Positions 44,204 through 56,300 of a stretch of DNA of 64,000 bases are shown here, one piece after another. Below the pieces are notes generated by a model. That model searched no databases. It was not told the DNA's origin and worked only from the letters and a program-made list of their open reading frames with translations. The stretch lies in the NCBI GenBank assembly GCA_030407005.1, contig JAUDYN010000008.1:496001-560000 (forward strand), given 5' to 3'. The position numbers and the translations under genes were made by a program. Every line of letters begins with the position of its first letter. Position 1 is the first letter of the stretch. The stretch comes from Desarmillaria ectypa. Its lineage: Eukaryota > Basidiomycota > Agaricomycetes > Agaricales > Physalacriaceae.

Positions 44204-47034
44204 TCATTGCGTCGTGTTGGCCAACAACGCAGGGCATTCTGGTGTTGCCAAGACACCTCCGTATATACTCGCCACCCAGAGAACGACACCATTGGTCCAT
44301 CCAAAGCCAGCCTATACAGGTGGTGGGTCGTGAGCTAGCAGGTTCAAGTAATAGTATGGGTCGGGCAGCATCACCTGAACCGTATATTCCCCTCCGCGAC
44401 CGGCAGAATCGATGTCCAGGCTCGAGAATTTCTCAAACATCTGAATATTGTGAATATGAAGGCGGGAGTTCAACATTGCTCTGGACAACTTACATTGCCG
44501 GTATTGTTGACGCTCTTTGTTACATTGAGCTCAGCATCAGAAAGACGGGGTAGAACACCCGGTATTTCGCCACCTGTTGCGTGCCTGCAACCAGTCAACA
44601 AACTTCACAACACGGCGAAGATCAACACACCAACTGCAAAAGGCGCTAGCAAAATACCTATTTGCGAGCTCTCTCTGGAGGGTCTGTGCCCAGCCTTCGT
44701 TGTCTGTCGCGTTCCCACCATTCAGAACTGTCCCATTCAGAGTGTTGATATCGGCCTCAAGACCCAAATTAGTCGCATTCACGCCTGACATAAGCATTTG
44801 GCTGGGAAGCTGGGATTCCGAAATACCAAGTTGATCAGGAGGTAAAAGATCAAATGTAGATTGATTGGAAGACAGCACGGAAAGCGTAGTGCCGGTGATA
44901 TTGGAAGGTAGAGCACGAAGGGCTTGGAGGATGATATATTGATGGGGCGCCCATGTGTTAGGGAAATCCCTTGCTCAGGAGTTGGTTACTTCATACAAGT
45001 CAGATCGAATGATAAATGCATACCATTGAAGACTGGTATCCAAAAATGTGCTAGGAAATGTGCCGTTGTAACGTTTGAGGATCAAATTGAGAGGAGCAAA
45101 ATATTTGAATGCATCCTCTGCGCCACTCAGAATTTCCGTAGGAGTGATGCCAGACCATACTGGATAATACGAGGCAGCAGAAAACACGCTGTTTTGCCTT
45201 CCGGATGCGATATTAAAGTCATAGAATCCCATCTAAAAATTATCAATCTCTTCGTATATGGTAGTTACCAGCGTACTTGCCTTTGTCGAGTTCCATAATA
45301 AGTCAAGGATCCCTTCGCGAATAGAAGCGGCTTTATCACGGTGCCTCGCCGCCGCAGTTTCGTTGTCCGAGTAAAGTTGTGCCATGATTATACGGTTTCT
45401 ATCTATAAGGACTTGAATTTCATGTCGGACATCCATATGAGGTCGTGACGTACACAAGATACTGTTCAGGTCAACAGGTATCGTGTTTCGGACCTCCAAC
45501 TCCTTCAGATCCGCATTACCCGGGACCGGATTGCTGAGCCAACGGGAGGTGTAATCCCATCCTATTGTCAAAATCAATATTATATCCAAGGCCAAAAAAA
45601 GACATAGCAACCTGTTTCTGCACCACTGGCAAGCTCAGCATACAAAGACGAGCGCTGACTTTCATTTAGTGCTGGCGAAACAGCGGCTCCATTAGCAGTC
45701 AAGTAATCTTGAAGCATGTGTGAATGAATCATCTTCAGGAGTCTTTCTCAAAAACGCACCCGTAATGTAGGACTCGGGCCTTGGTGCAGTGTTGTTGACA
45801 GCATACCGGGCCATCTCGTATACTTGATTACTCGATGGGCTCGTCACATTGACCGTGCGGTTTTCTTGCCACCAATCTAATTCTTTCTGTAGAACATATG
45901 TTGAAACCTAGGAGGTGATATTAAGGTGGATAGCGAGACTGTACCTCAGCAAGTGGCAACGCCCTGGTTAATATACTTATATCATTCGTCACAGTGATAT
46001 AGCGGAACAGCATCTATCATTGGTCCGTGATTGAGCGAACGTCAACGAGTTGTCGACATACCTGGATAAATAAAGGCGGCTGGGACCTGTTCAGGTCTAT
46101 AAACTATGTAAGCCAGTGGCGGAAGATCGCTAACTTGCTCCTTACAATAGATTCGTCCCCCGTTCGGAATGAACCCAATGGTATCCAGCTCGTCCATGAA
46201 ATTTTGCAGCGTATCATTGACTATATCGTATAATTGCGACTCTAGAAGGCCTTCGACAATCCAAAAACTGTCCCAATAATATTGCTCGCGGAATCGGCCG
46301 CCTGTACTATGACGTCAGTACTCTTCTCTACAATCACAATACTTGAATAACGACCTGGCACGACGAAACTATGATTCAGGGGAATCAGAGAGCTCTCACA
46401 AGTTGTTCCTGAGCATAGAACGGAAGAATCAGTCGTGCGAATCAGCTGAGTCCAGTAGCCGTGGACAGTTTGCGCCCAAGCTCTCAGCAGCGAATCAGAT
46501 ATATTCGCCAAGAACGGAGGATTTTCGTTGAAATTATCCAAAGTTAGCCCCTTCAATTCTAGACCTTCCCCGCGAAAGTCGGCATTGACAAAATCTGCAA
46601 TTTGGCCCTCGGTAAGGTTGCCGCTCACTATGTTGTCAAAGTCGGATAGGACATCCTCAGAGGATTTGTTCGTGGGCTTCAGAAACGTGTCAGTAAAAGT
46701 AGTTTGTGGCTACTTTGGATGCACACCTTGTCCACAAAGGTCTTGGGATCGGAATACAGCGCGGCAAGACTCACTGTCTGCAGTAGCTAAACAAGATAGA
46801 CGCTCTGAGCTTAATTTAACGACCCCCCACATGGGAGCAACCCACCGGACCAGGGCAGAAGATTTCAGATGGACACCAAGCCTGCGTGGGAGGAACCGGA
46901 ACCTGTGAGGGCAGAGGAGAATCAAGCGCCGCAGAAGGGCTTGGGACAGCCGTATAGACAATTGTCTCGGACAATGACTGGGCCAAAATTCCCGGAAAGC
47001 ATAGTGCCACCACAATCACACCTAACGTTGCCAT
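44204..47034 (-). CDS. Secreted acid trehalase, GH37
   Basis: Trehalase hydrolyses alpha,alpha-trehalose to two glucoses; this one looks extracellular or vacuolar. The start at 47034 gives a signal peptide (MATLGVIVVALCFPGILAQS). Next come PTQAWCPSEIFCPGP and many short exons: NLTEGQIADFVNADFRGEGL, FVVPGGRFREQYYWDSFWIV (trehalase signature 1, formed across an intron), IGFIPNGGRIYYLNRSQPP, WWQENRTVNVTSPS, NTIPVDLNSIL, YDFNIASGRQNSVFSAASYY, LQWDFPNTWAPHQYIILQA (signature 2, also across an intron), RYFASAFCSW and finally AGFGWTNGVVLWVASIYGG, stop TGA at 44204. Several N-glycosylation sequons (NRT, NVT, NGT) fit secretion. No stop or frame break was found in the exons I followed. Confidence 0.88.
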
Positions 47035-47653
47035 CAAGGTGGGGATATGGCTATCACATAGCCGCCCGTCGCTTCTTATATAGTATGGAGCCACATTATT
47101 TCCCCAAGCATTTCGGTACAGAATGTTCCGGGGGGATCATCAGATGACCTCGTCTTCTAAGCGTTTATACGCACATTTTATCGCATAATCATTCAGAGTA
47201 GACGAAAGTAGAAAGATGAGAAACTGATTGAGGAAAGTGTCGTTTTGTGCTCGTAAAGGTGGAAGGATAATCGGGATAAGTAGTGACCCACCTCCGAATT
47301 CCAATCAGAAAGAAGCCAAAGGCAGGGTCATGATGTTACCTAAAGGTGCTGGCTGGGCACACTTCGATCAAACGGAGAACTGAAAGTACTCATCGTGACC
47401 AAGCCCGAATAGGAACGTTTCGATGATCTTGCGCAATGGGCAGACAGAGAGAAGTATGGGAAAAGTGAAATATCATTATGTTTCGTGGATTGCATTCAAA
47501 TGGCGAACTCACGGCATGTACAATCTCCCATATAATACTCCTCCGCGACTGACCAGCGCGAGCAAATTCCGTTATCACTAGTAGTAACTCACAGCACACC
47601 ACTCAGTAGACAAGAATGTCCAGTGCTACACAACGCACCTGCCCCGAGGTTGC
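47035..47653. other. Intergenic, trehalase promoter and RBM25 3' flank
   Basis: No gene supported; a 70-codon minus frame at 47390-47602 has no motif. Confidence 0.5.
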
Positions 47654-49838
47654 CTAGTCAACGAATAACTTCTCGCTGTGAAGACCTTCGCCGTATGCCA
47701 TACTCTCAAAGATAACTTGACGCCAGACACTAATCACCAGCTCGATGGCTTCTTCTTCCAGCACCTAGAGGGACTCAAGTGAGTCACGAGAACAATCAAT
47801 AGCGTCGTTAATCACTCACGGGTTCAAGACCTTCAACTAACTTTTGCGGACCTTTATGATCCTTGAGATGCTCCAAAACGAACATGATTAAATCTTCCTC
47901 TTCCATCTCACCAAGATATTTAACCATAAGACGTTTAACAAGCGGTTCGAGCTTCCTATCAATCATTATCTGCCATGCATGTTAGCAACGGTCGGTAATC
48001 TTAAACAACGGAAAAACGCACATCAGACAGACCATCCCAGCGCACCTTCGCCTTGAACAAAGTCTCTTTATCATGTGGTACGGACTCCTTGATCTTCTCC
48101 AACCTTGCCCTGGTCTGCTCGCTGCTCTCCGCGACACTAAAATCGAGCTTCACAAGAGGAACTTTCCTCTTCTTTACTTCATCATCATCTTCTTCTTCCT
48201 GGACGAAAACGGTTGCTTTCTCTTTCCCGGGATCTTTTGTAGTTGCAGGTGCCAGTGACACGTTGAGCTTCACCGGGGCGCCATCATCCAGTAACAACCC
48301 AGCCTTCCTTTGCTCTTCAGCCAAGGCCTGCATCTCATCCATTTGTCGCGCCAAGAAGTCTTCCGACTCTCGTCGAAGGTTCTCGGCCTCTTGCTCTTCA
48401 AATCGACGTGATTTGTCATCGGCAGCCTCTTCTGCTTCCAGCCGACGTGCTCGACCTTGCCGCCATCGCGCCCTGGTCATAGTGAGCACTTGAGCAGAGG
48501 ACTCGACAGTTATCACATACCTATCAATATAGAACAGCTCATCACTCTCATCATCATCCCAAATGTCTAGCCGTGCTCGCATCTCAATTCTATCTCGTTC
48601 CTCCGCATCCCTAGTAGCTCTCTCACGCTGGATAGCACGTTCTAGAGCGAGTATTCTCGTTCGCTCTCGAGGCTCATACCGCCGTTCCCGCTTTGAACCA
48701 GTCTTAGCAAGGGAAACAGAAAGAAGCAAATGACTCACGTCTCTGAACGAAATCTCTTCCTCGCGTTTCCGTGCTTCCCTCCTCTCGAACTCCAGCTCCT
48801 CGTCAGTCTTGGCCGTTTTACCAGGCGCAGCCCGTAAGTCATCCAAAGATCTATCCTCTCCTGCTTTGACGAACCCCACCGGTTTACTGTAGCCTTGTGC
48901 ACCTTTACCGAAACCTTGCTGCTTCGGTGGCATTGACGTTGTGGGCTGTGGCTTTCCCCATTCTCGCACTTTCGGTCCGCTCGGTGCCCCCGGTGGTCCA
49001 GAAGCAGCCTCTCGCAGCTTTTCCCGCTCACGCTTCGCAGCCCTCTCGCGAAACTGTGCGATTTCTGAGATGACCAGGCCTCGCTGTGTTTCCGGTAGAT
49101 CGGCCTCTTGGAGATCGTGTAGATGGGGCGGAATCACGTATTTTTCACGGTCAATCAGGCCACTGTTAGCAGCATCTTCAGATTTCTTATTAATTTCGTC
49201 GACGAGCTCGTCAATTTTAGCTTTGGATTCTTTCCGTCTCGCTTCGTCAGTCTGAGGAATTGTCAGGACATTCCAAAATGTTGACGGAAACAACGTACGT
49301 CCGTTGCCATTCGTTGGGATTGATAGGCATCTAAAAAGCCGCGCGTTTTTTCGTCTGCTTTAACCTATATGATACTCGACGTGGGCGAGAATGAGAGGCA
49401 GGAACCAGGTGGACGCACCAGTAGCTTCTTGTTAGCGCAACCATCTTCTAGTGCTGGCAATTCCACGTTATTGAGCAGTTCTAGGGCTCGCAAAGCGCCG
49501 TCAGGTTCTTCGAACTCTGCAAAGCCAAATCCTTGAGGCTTGTTCGCAGGTGTGATTAGGCGCTTGAAAGATTTGATAGGACCGCAAGCCTGCCACGAAT
49601 AGATTAGAAAGGTCAACCTCTGAAGAAAGATGCCAGCACGTACGGAAAGCAGTTGGTTTAAAAAATTATCTTGAATGCCTCCCGATATTGACCCGACGAA
49701 CAATGTTGTGAATTTCTGATTTGGTGGTACAAAATGCATTTGCTGCTGCTGTGCGAGAGCGGATATTGAGGGACCCTGGCCGTACGACGGCAAAGGTGGA
49801 CGCAGACCAAGTCCCATTCGATTTGGCATGGGTTGCAT
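47654..49838 (-). CDS. RBM25: RNA-binding protein 25 (RRM and PWI domains)
   Basis: RBM25 (Snu71-related) is a U1 snRNP-associated splicing regulator in the nucleus. Eight exons join in phase to 608 residues: 49838-49644, 49589-49419, 49364-49299, 49251-48739, 48690-48521, 48472-48022, 47969-47820 and 47764-47654. An RRM begins at FTTLFVGSISGGIQDNFL and contains QGFGFAEFEEPDGALRAL. The middle is a long Arg/Glu-rich region (RERRYEPRERTRILALERAI, RERATRDAEERDRIEMR) like the RE/RD tract of RBM25. The C-terminal PWI domain reads VRWDGLSDIMIDRKLEPLVK, KYLGEMEEEDLIMFVLEHLK and EEAIELVISVWRQVIFESM. MQPMPNRMGLG was taken as the start (context AAAATGC); an upstream in-frame ATG at 49871 is an alternative. 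Intron 48691-48738 is 48 bp and stop-free. Confidence 0.92.
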
Positions 49839-50718
49839 TTTGGCGTAGGCTGTCTCGACCATCAGATTCAACTTCTGTGACGGACAAAGGGAAGGAAGGC
49901 CAGACCTTGATGGGTTCCGACTTCAACAAAGAAGTAGAGTACTGCAGATAGTGAGTATATGCTGAATATACAGGACTTTACTTCACATACGCCGAGAATT
50001 TTGTCCGCCGAACCCTGATTGAAGCAGGTATTGTGACGGTCGAGAGCGGAGAAGATAAATAATATTTAAATGAATAAACAAACTCACATAAAAAGTCAAA
50101 TGTCCCAAAATGGAATCGGGCTTCTCTCCAGAAGTTTCTCGCCAGACTTTGTCCAAATTTTAGCAGTTATTTACTGGTCATTGCGATACCATGGTTCAAT
50201 GAAACATTTAGCCTCTTACTCTCCCTCTGTTCATCCCATCAACTTGTATTACATTGCTGATGTGTATTGTATTTTCATGTTATGAAGTGGTTCTTCATAT
50301 GCAACGTGAAAAATATTCCAAGAAATTGAGGCTTCCATTCTAAATATTAATTTTCTCAAAATCCAATCTAGCAACATGTGTCCTCCATCTCATTGTAATC
50401 ACCCACAAAGACCTCAACAATGCTGATGACCTCCCGAAGAACCTCTGTGACAGGTTTGAGACCAGACGGCCATTACAAATAAAATGTTGTTCTGTCAAGC
50501 TATTGCCTTTTATGGACCGTCTGACAGTCCAGTACGCACTATTGCCCCGTTGCCTCCAAATTTTATTTCTCTTCTTGCTCAGCTTTTTACTATGCCTGGT
50601 CATGCTAAATCAAACTCGAAAAATTGCCAGATTGCTCACAAATGTCATGACCATTTAATGGAAAAAGTAGTCATTGCATGCGCTTGCCAAACTAGGTACA
50701 CAGCCAGACTGTTTCAGT
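49839..50718. other. Intergenic, A/T-rich, no gene recognised
   Basis: RBM25 upstream region. A/T-rich and without supported genes; short open frames only. Confidence 0.45.
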
Positions 50719-50720
50719 GA

Positions 50721-51190
50721 CCCAAAATAGTGTTGATTCAGCTAGACTCGGCTCGGCTAGACTTACGCAGACTTTGGTAATTGGCCTTAGTCGGCTTGAG
50801 TCAATCATGATGTCAGCTAAGCTTCGGCTCAAGTCGGCTTGAGCTTGGACTAATGACCCAAAAGGAAGTCACCAGGTTGAGATGAACTTTCCAAGGCAAG
50901 GCAGCCTTTGAATCCTTTAGAATTAATATCTGATGATACATAGTACTTTCAGCTTACAAATACGTAAATACTTGGCCAATACAGCCATAAACGACGACTT
51001 GCCATTTCAAGAAAATCGATGAAGTCATAGCTTTATAGGCTGGAGCGGCGCCGCGGCAACTTGGCTTCAAAGCCATTAAAAATTCTGACTTGGCGAAGCC
51101 GTTGAAGCCGAAGCCGAATATGGTCACGCCGAGCCGCGCCAAGTTATGTCATCGAAATACTAGAAAATTCGGCAGAACCGGCATTTTGGG
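50721..51190. repeat. Degenerate repeat region, possible old transposon
   Basis: The stretch begins CCCAAAAT (50721) and ends ATTTTGGG (51183-51190), an inverted 8-mer at its edges. Just inside, the left side carries CTCGGCTCGGCTAGAC and the right side GCCGAGCCGCGCC, which are roughly complementary. Direct copies of GTCGGCTTGAG lie at 50790-50800 and 50833-50843, and GGCTTGA/AGCCGA-type words recur throughout. There is no open frame with a transposase and no clear target-site duplication. It may be a decayed non-autonomous element. Confidence 0.4.
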
Positions 51191-51296
51191 CCAGACAGCT
51201 TGGCCATGTTTTACCACCCAAACGTTACATATTTGAGGCCGAATTTGCTCGACAAAGTTGGCGCTCTCTCTGTTTTGCCGGTCCACCACTGACAGA

Positions 51297-52246
51297 ATGG
51301 TCTTGTTCTTCACATCTTCCGGTAATTCATCCCTGTTTTGAATGCTTATGTTTAATGGTATATTTCAGCTACGAATCCTCCCGCAACTATCTATATGGGC
51401 AAGGACAAAGTAGAAAGTGAGCAATACACCTCTCTCGTTCAGACTTGACAAAAATATCCTCCACAGATGAAGAACTGATAAAGTATGCCTGGCCACAGGA
51501 TGTGTGGTTCCACGTCGACAAGCTGTCGTCAGCTCATGTGTATCTTCGGATGCCTGAATCGATGCAATGGGAGTCAATACCTGAAGTATTGCTCGCGGAT
51601 TGCAGCCAGCTAGTCAAGGCTAATTCCATTGAAGGTACCTCCAAGTATTCTTCGCATAAATCGTACACACACCTTTGATAGGAAACAAGAAGGACAAGTT
51701 AACTATCATTTACACACCCGCGGATAACCTCAAGGTGCGTTCATTCAGCTCCCGCCTAACCATCGAACTTCCTTGTAGATGAAGGACGATAGAAAACTGG
51801 AGATATGGCTGTTGGTCAAGTGTCCTTTCACAATGACAAACGTGTTAAACGAGGTAGCCCTATTGGTGCCCTTCGTGCATATCTTTGATCTCTCACTTGA
51901 TTATCCAGTCCACGTCGCTACACGCGAAAATCCGATAGTCAATAGACTCAACAAGACGAAAGTTGAGAAGGAAGTGAACCACGAACAGGAAAGGGTTGAC
52001 AGAATAAAGCAGGAGACTGCACGACGCAGGGCTGCGGCTGCCGAAAAGGTAGGACGTTCCCTTTCTTTCGAATCCATCGATCTGAACTAGATTATCCAGA
52101 AGAAGGTGGACCAGGAGCTGGCCCGTGCTCGAGAAGCAGAGAAGGCTGCTCGATCTTATGATTCCCTTTTCAATGTGCCAGAAGATGAAGATTCAACCGT
52201 AGAGCCGAGAAAGACAGGGCGAGAATTGGAAGAAGATTTCATGTGA
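51297..52246 (+). CDS. JLP2: CCDC25 / Jlp2-like NFACT-R protein
   Basis: This is the conserved eukaryotic CCDC25 family (yeast Jlp2), which carries an NFACT-R (DUF814) domain related to the RNA-binding part of NEMF/Rqc2. Exons: [45 protein letters not shown] with [10 protein letters not shown] and [75 protein letters not shown] with a long charged coiled coil; and [20 protein letters not shown] to [10 protein letters not shown], stop at 52244-52246. The acceptor before KTGDMAV was chosen because only it restores the conserved frame. The gene converges on the KNH-like gene, with 97 bases between stops. Confidence 0.9.
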
Positions 52247-52343
52247 TGTACATGTAGGATGATGTATTCAATAGTTTTCGAACGATGACGACAAGTTGTA
52301 TTCTACAGCTAGACTCGTGCGCGCAACGTCACAGTCAATATCC

Positions 52344-53154
52344 TTACTTCCCCGAGTCAACAGTGATAGGCAAGGCAACGTACTGCTCCCTCGCTTGGCG
52401 GCGGCGAAGACGGAATCGTCGAATATGGAAGAATGCGAGTCCGCAGAACAGCACGACACTGACACCTCCAATAAGGTGGTTCTTAGAAAGCGAGAATTTG
52501 CATCCACCCTTAGAACGAGAGGGCGTGGAGGTGCTAGCGGCGTCATCTACGGCCCAGCTATACATAGGAATTAGTAAAGTGTGTTTGAGCGCTGTGCGGC
52601 TATACATACGTTACAGAAGATGATTCTCTATGAACGTCAAACAGCGGGCTTGTAGCAATGACATCTTGGATGTCGCTAGGGGAGTACTCGTCGACGTCGG
52701 CACCCACAATGATACAATGGCACTTACTTAATATGTGTCGCCTGCAGGTAGTACATATCACTATACTCAAGTACTTCAGTCTCCAAGCAGTTCGTCGCCC
52801 AGTAACATTGTGTACCTTTGTGTAACATCGTCATCCACTGTCCATTGCACAGATCCACGGGCGGTCTCGACGCGGGTAGCCACCTGCCACGAATCAAGCG
52901 TCAAGTCATTCTGAAGCTGGAAAGTGATGGAGTCTGGATCGCCTGGTTCTACGATCCAGGAAATGTTCGCTTGTCCCCCGGCTTTGAGAACAGCCTTGGA
53001 CCCATGGCACCCTCCAGGGCTCGGTTTCAGGAGTTGAAGTCCCTGGACGGTTACACTGGCAGCTAATACAAGTACGCTATCATGCAGTAGGTCAATTCAT
53101 TTGGAGTATCAGTAAGGTCTGGAAGTTCACGTACGTGGTTTTCAGAGACAACAT
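52344..53154 (-). CDS. Kre9/KNH-like secreted membrane protein
   Basis: A 20-base first exon (MLSLKTT) is followed, after a 58-bp intron, by VLVLAASVTVQGLQLLKPS, a signal peptide plus mature start. The ectodomain (GGQANISWIVEPGDPDSITF, WQVATRVETARGSVQWTVDD, YYLQATHI) matches the Kre9/KNH1-like Ser-Thr-rich domain (PF10342) seen in many basidiomycete wall proteins. After a serine-rich spacer the C-terminus has a helix HLIGGVSVVLFCGLAFFHIR, a basic RRFRLRRRQAR stop-transfer patch and a short cytosolic tail, stop at 52344. This gives a type I single-pass membrane topology rather than a GPI anchor. Probable cell-surface role, perhaps in beta-glucan organisation; substrate unknown. Confidence 0.78.
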
Positions 53155-53314
53155 GGTAGTAAGGTAAATATCGTGATAGGGAGTCTGACAGCTATTTAAA
53201 TATAGTAGTATCGCACAGCCCCTTCAGCCTGGACTCGCGTCCCTCGGCGGCGGCTCGGCCCTTTCGTTCGTACCTCACTGAAGAATTATTTCGGAGATAG
53301 TTAACTAGAGCAAA

Positions 53315-56300
53315 CTAAAATAATACTAGCATTTTCTCTAAAACACCCTGGCCAGCCCAGTGCAATATATACTCCGCTCGCTCCCCCTTCACCTCGTTCC
53401 CATGTTCGAAACAATGTGGAGCCAACAAAACAGGACCAGCCGAGGCTTGCCTGTATGTTAAGATTTCCCTCAGGACCTCTTTACTTCCCTGCCCAACGAG
53501 AAGCCCAAATAGCTTCTTCATTGACGCATCATCCCCGGATGTTGTCATCAAATCCGACCAGATATTACAGGCGACATGATGAACAGCGACGAAGCGTACA
53601 AACCCGTCCATTGAGGGGCCTATCGTCACGAGCGCACGAACATAAGCGCCGATCATTTCAGAGCTGCGTTCAACAGGATAGAGATACTCTCTAATATCCT
53701 GGGAAATGACAGCATCGAGAGGTACATGGATACCCTTGATGAGATGTCCGAAATCCAGCCAGAGGTGTTTCCGATAATCTGCAGCATAATACATCGACGT
53801 CGGAGGCAGGAGAAGTCGAGCGAATAACGGATGTGCGAAAGAAATAGCGTCATATAGAGCCACAAAGTCCGTATAATACTGGTAAAATGGTGTTCCAGCT
53901 CCAAGGAATCTGGCAGCCACCGTCTCCAGATCATCTTGTGTGGTCGACTTGACTTTTGATTGCATGCCCACCGTATACGGAGAAACCAACTCATTCATCA
54001 GATATCCCACAGCTGGATCGCGGAATACCTCGCCAAGACTCTTATCATGGTCCTGTTCATGCTCTAACATGAAGACCTTCATGCATCCAAAAACTGCCTC
54101 TGGCCCAGATAACACGATATCTGCTAGGCCGCTGGCAAATCTTAGGACAGCCTCTCGTCCCAGCTGTGCCAGAAGGAGAGATGCACGTACTATCTCCGTC
54201 TCCGAAATATCCCAGGACGAAGGGAGCGAGCCTTTTCGCCGGAAAACGGATAATTCGTGCCCAGAACGCAAAACGTGGTCAATCGGTGTCAATGCCCAAT
54301 CTCCCTTTAATGGAAGACCAACGGGATCCCAATCTGTTGTGATGAGTACGGAGGTTGCCAGTCTCTGAGACGTCGAGAGCAAAACTGATTTGGGCGTTGG
54401 ACTTGTAGGTGCGATGTGGATGTCATCTCCAGACTGAATGACGTGGTGCAATATGTGCTTGATTGCGTCCATCCCACCCCGCTCCCAAATAGTGTCCGGT
54501 ATCTTTAGCTGCCGTTGTTTGGCCCAATCAGCCGTAATCATCCCTAGAAGGTCGTCTAGAATCGCGAGCGCGTAGTCTTCATCCCCAGGGTAACACCTGA
54601 GGATGATAGCAAAAGCTTGTGCCATCCATAAATCACCTGAACTTCCAGGAAGTTTTCTCGACAAGAGGAGGTAATAGTAAAGGAGAGAAGTAAGAGGTCG
54701 ACACATGACTCTTGCATATGCACCAACCAATCCACAGTGTTCATATTTGGAAGGATAACTCCAAACTGGATGCGAAACCAACAGGGCGCATAGCTGCGAT
54801 ATCTGAGAAAAAGGGAGATCAAACGACGGCGACTCTGGTAGACCGCTTGAAGAAGGTATACATGCCAACCATAATCGTATCACGGCTGTCAGAGCACTGG
54901 CGCACCTCCCCGCGCTCAACAACGTCGGTAGCCACTGCGACGGAGCTTCTGTTGACCGGAGGTTCTCGAGATCCACCTTAAGGCCTTCTAGTGTGGCTAA
55001 CGTAATATGTCTGGCCAGGCCAGCTTCGTTTTTAAACCCGGGTTTTAAGACAGTCAAAGCTGCCTCCCGTTCCGCTTGGCCGCCCCGAGTACTATTGATT
55101 CGGGAGCCCTCCAGCCATGCACTGGTGCATCTCCAGATAGCACCTTGCGTATCCATTATCTGCCTCAGTGGGCCCTTATCTCCCGGTAATTGGTCACAGG
55201 CCCTCAATGTCAACATGTCCTCGCCCCATCCCCATGCAACAACCCGACTCCACAATATGTCATGACTTGGAGATGTCCTGTGAGGATCTGTCGCACAAAT
55301 CATCCAGGTGCTTATCAACTCGGCCCATGATTGTGCTAACTTGCCCCCTGTATCTGTCACATACATGGCCAGACGCATCCACAGCTCTTGTGCATCCGCC
55401 GCAGTATGGGAATACATCCCATACCGTCCCAGGTAGGTGTACAATCGTAGGGTCGACACCAAGAGTTCATGGGCCAACTCGGCAGGATACTGCATGGTTC
55501 CATCAATAGAAGGTATGGCGCTTGCGACGAACTTGAGCATCGCATCTGCCGGACCACAGAGCATTTTGGCGTTCTGCCGCGAAGCACTGACGAGGGTGGT
55601 GAGGCATTGAATAGCAGAAGGATGCGGTGTAGCAGCGGAGAGCAGGAAGACATTGATGATACTCGCAACGAGGTTGGATGTCTGAACAATCTTTTCGGCC
55701 GCAGCATTGGAATGCTTGGAAATCCGGTGGACAATAGCAAGGAGCTGAAGTTGATTTAGAGTAGGGGAGGATTCGCCAGAATTGAAATCAGGGGGAGATG
55801 AGAGTAAGGGAACTAATTGCGAGAGCATCTCAGGAAGAGGTAGAGCATCAATTAGGGAAGATATAGACGGAGGCGGAGTCGTAGTAGTGGCGGTAGATAT
55901 ATCAACTGATATATTGAGTTCGACTTCCCCAAAAGTAGCTTCTACATCATTCAAGTCAACTTGTAGGTCATTAATCTCTTGAGCCTCCCAGCCAACAAGG
56001 CATTGCCAGACAACTGCAATACCTCGTGCGCCAACACTTCCCCGCTCGGGTAAGACTTCCAGACCTGCGAACAAGATACGCTTGAGGAGTGGAGCAGACT
56101 TGGCGGATAGGTCATTCAGCAGTAGATCGTCTGCCTTGGAATTTCCACCCTCAACGCAATTCCTTAACCATCGGGCTATGCCACTCAAAACGCCCAGCAT
56201 AGCTGCCCTCTGGGCGGCAACACTAGACCTCGTCAGGAGGAAGATATCATCAAGAGTATATCCAGCGTGCGATCCCTCGGCATGATGATGCAAACCAAGA

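Noticed and set aside
41245..47034. Esterase plus trehalase as a secreted-enzyme cluster
   Set aside because: The esterase is a pseudogene and two adjacent secreted enzymes are not enough to claim a cluster.
53653..55740. Several 90-140 codon frames on both strands
   Set aside because: All are shadows of the RPAP1 coding exon in other frames.
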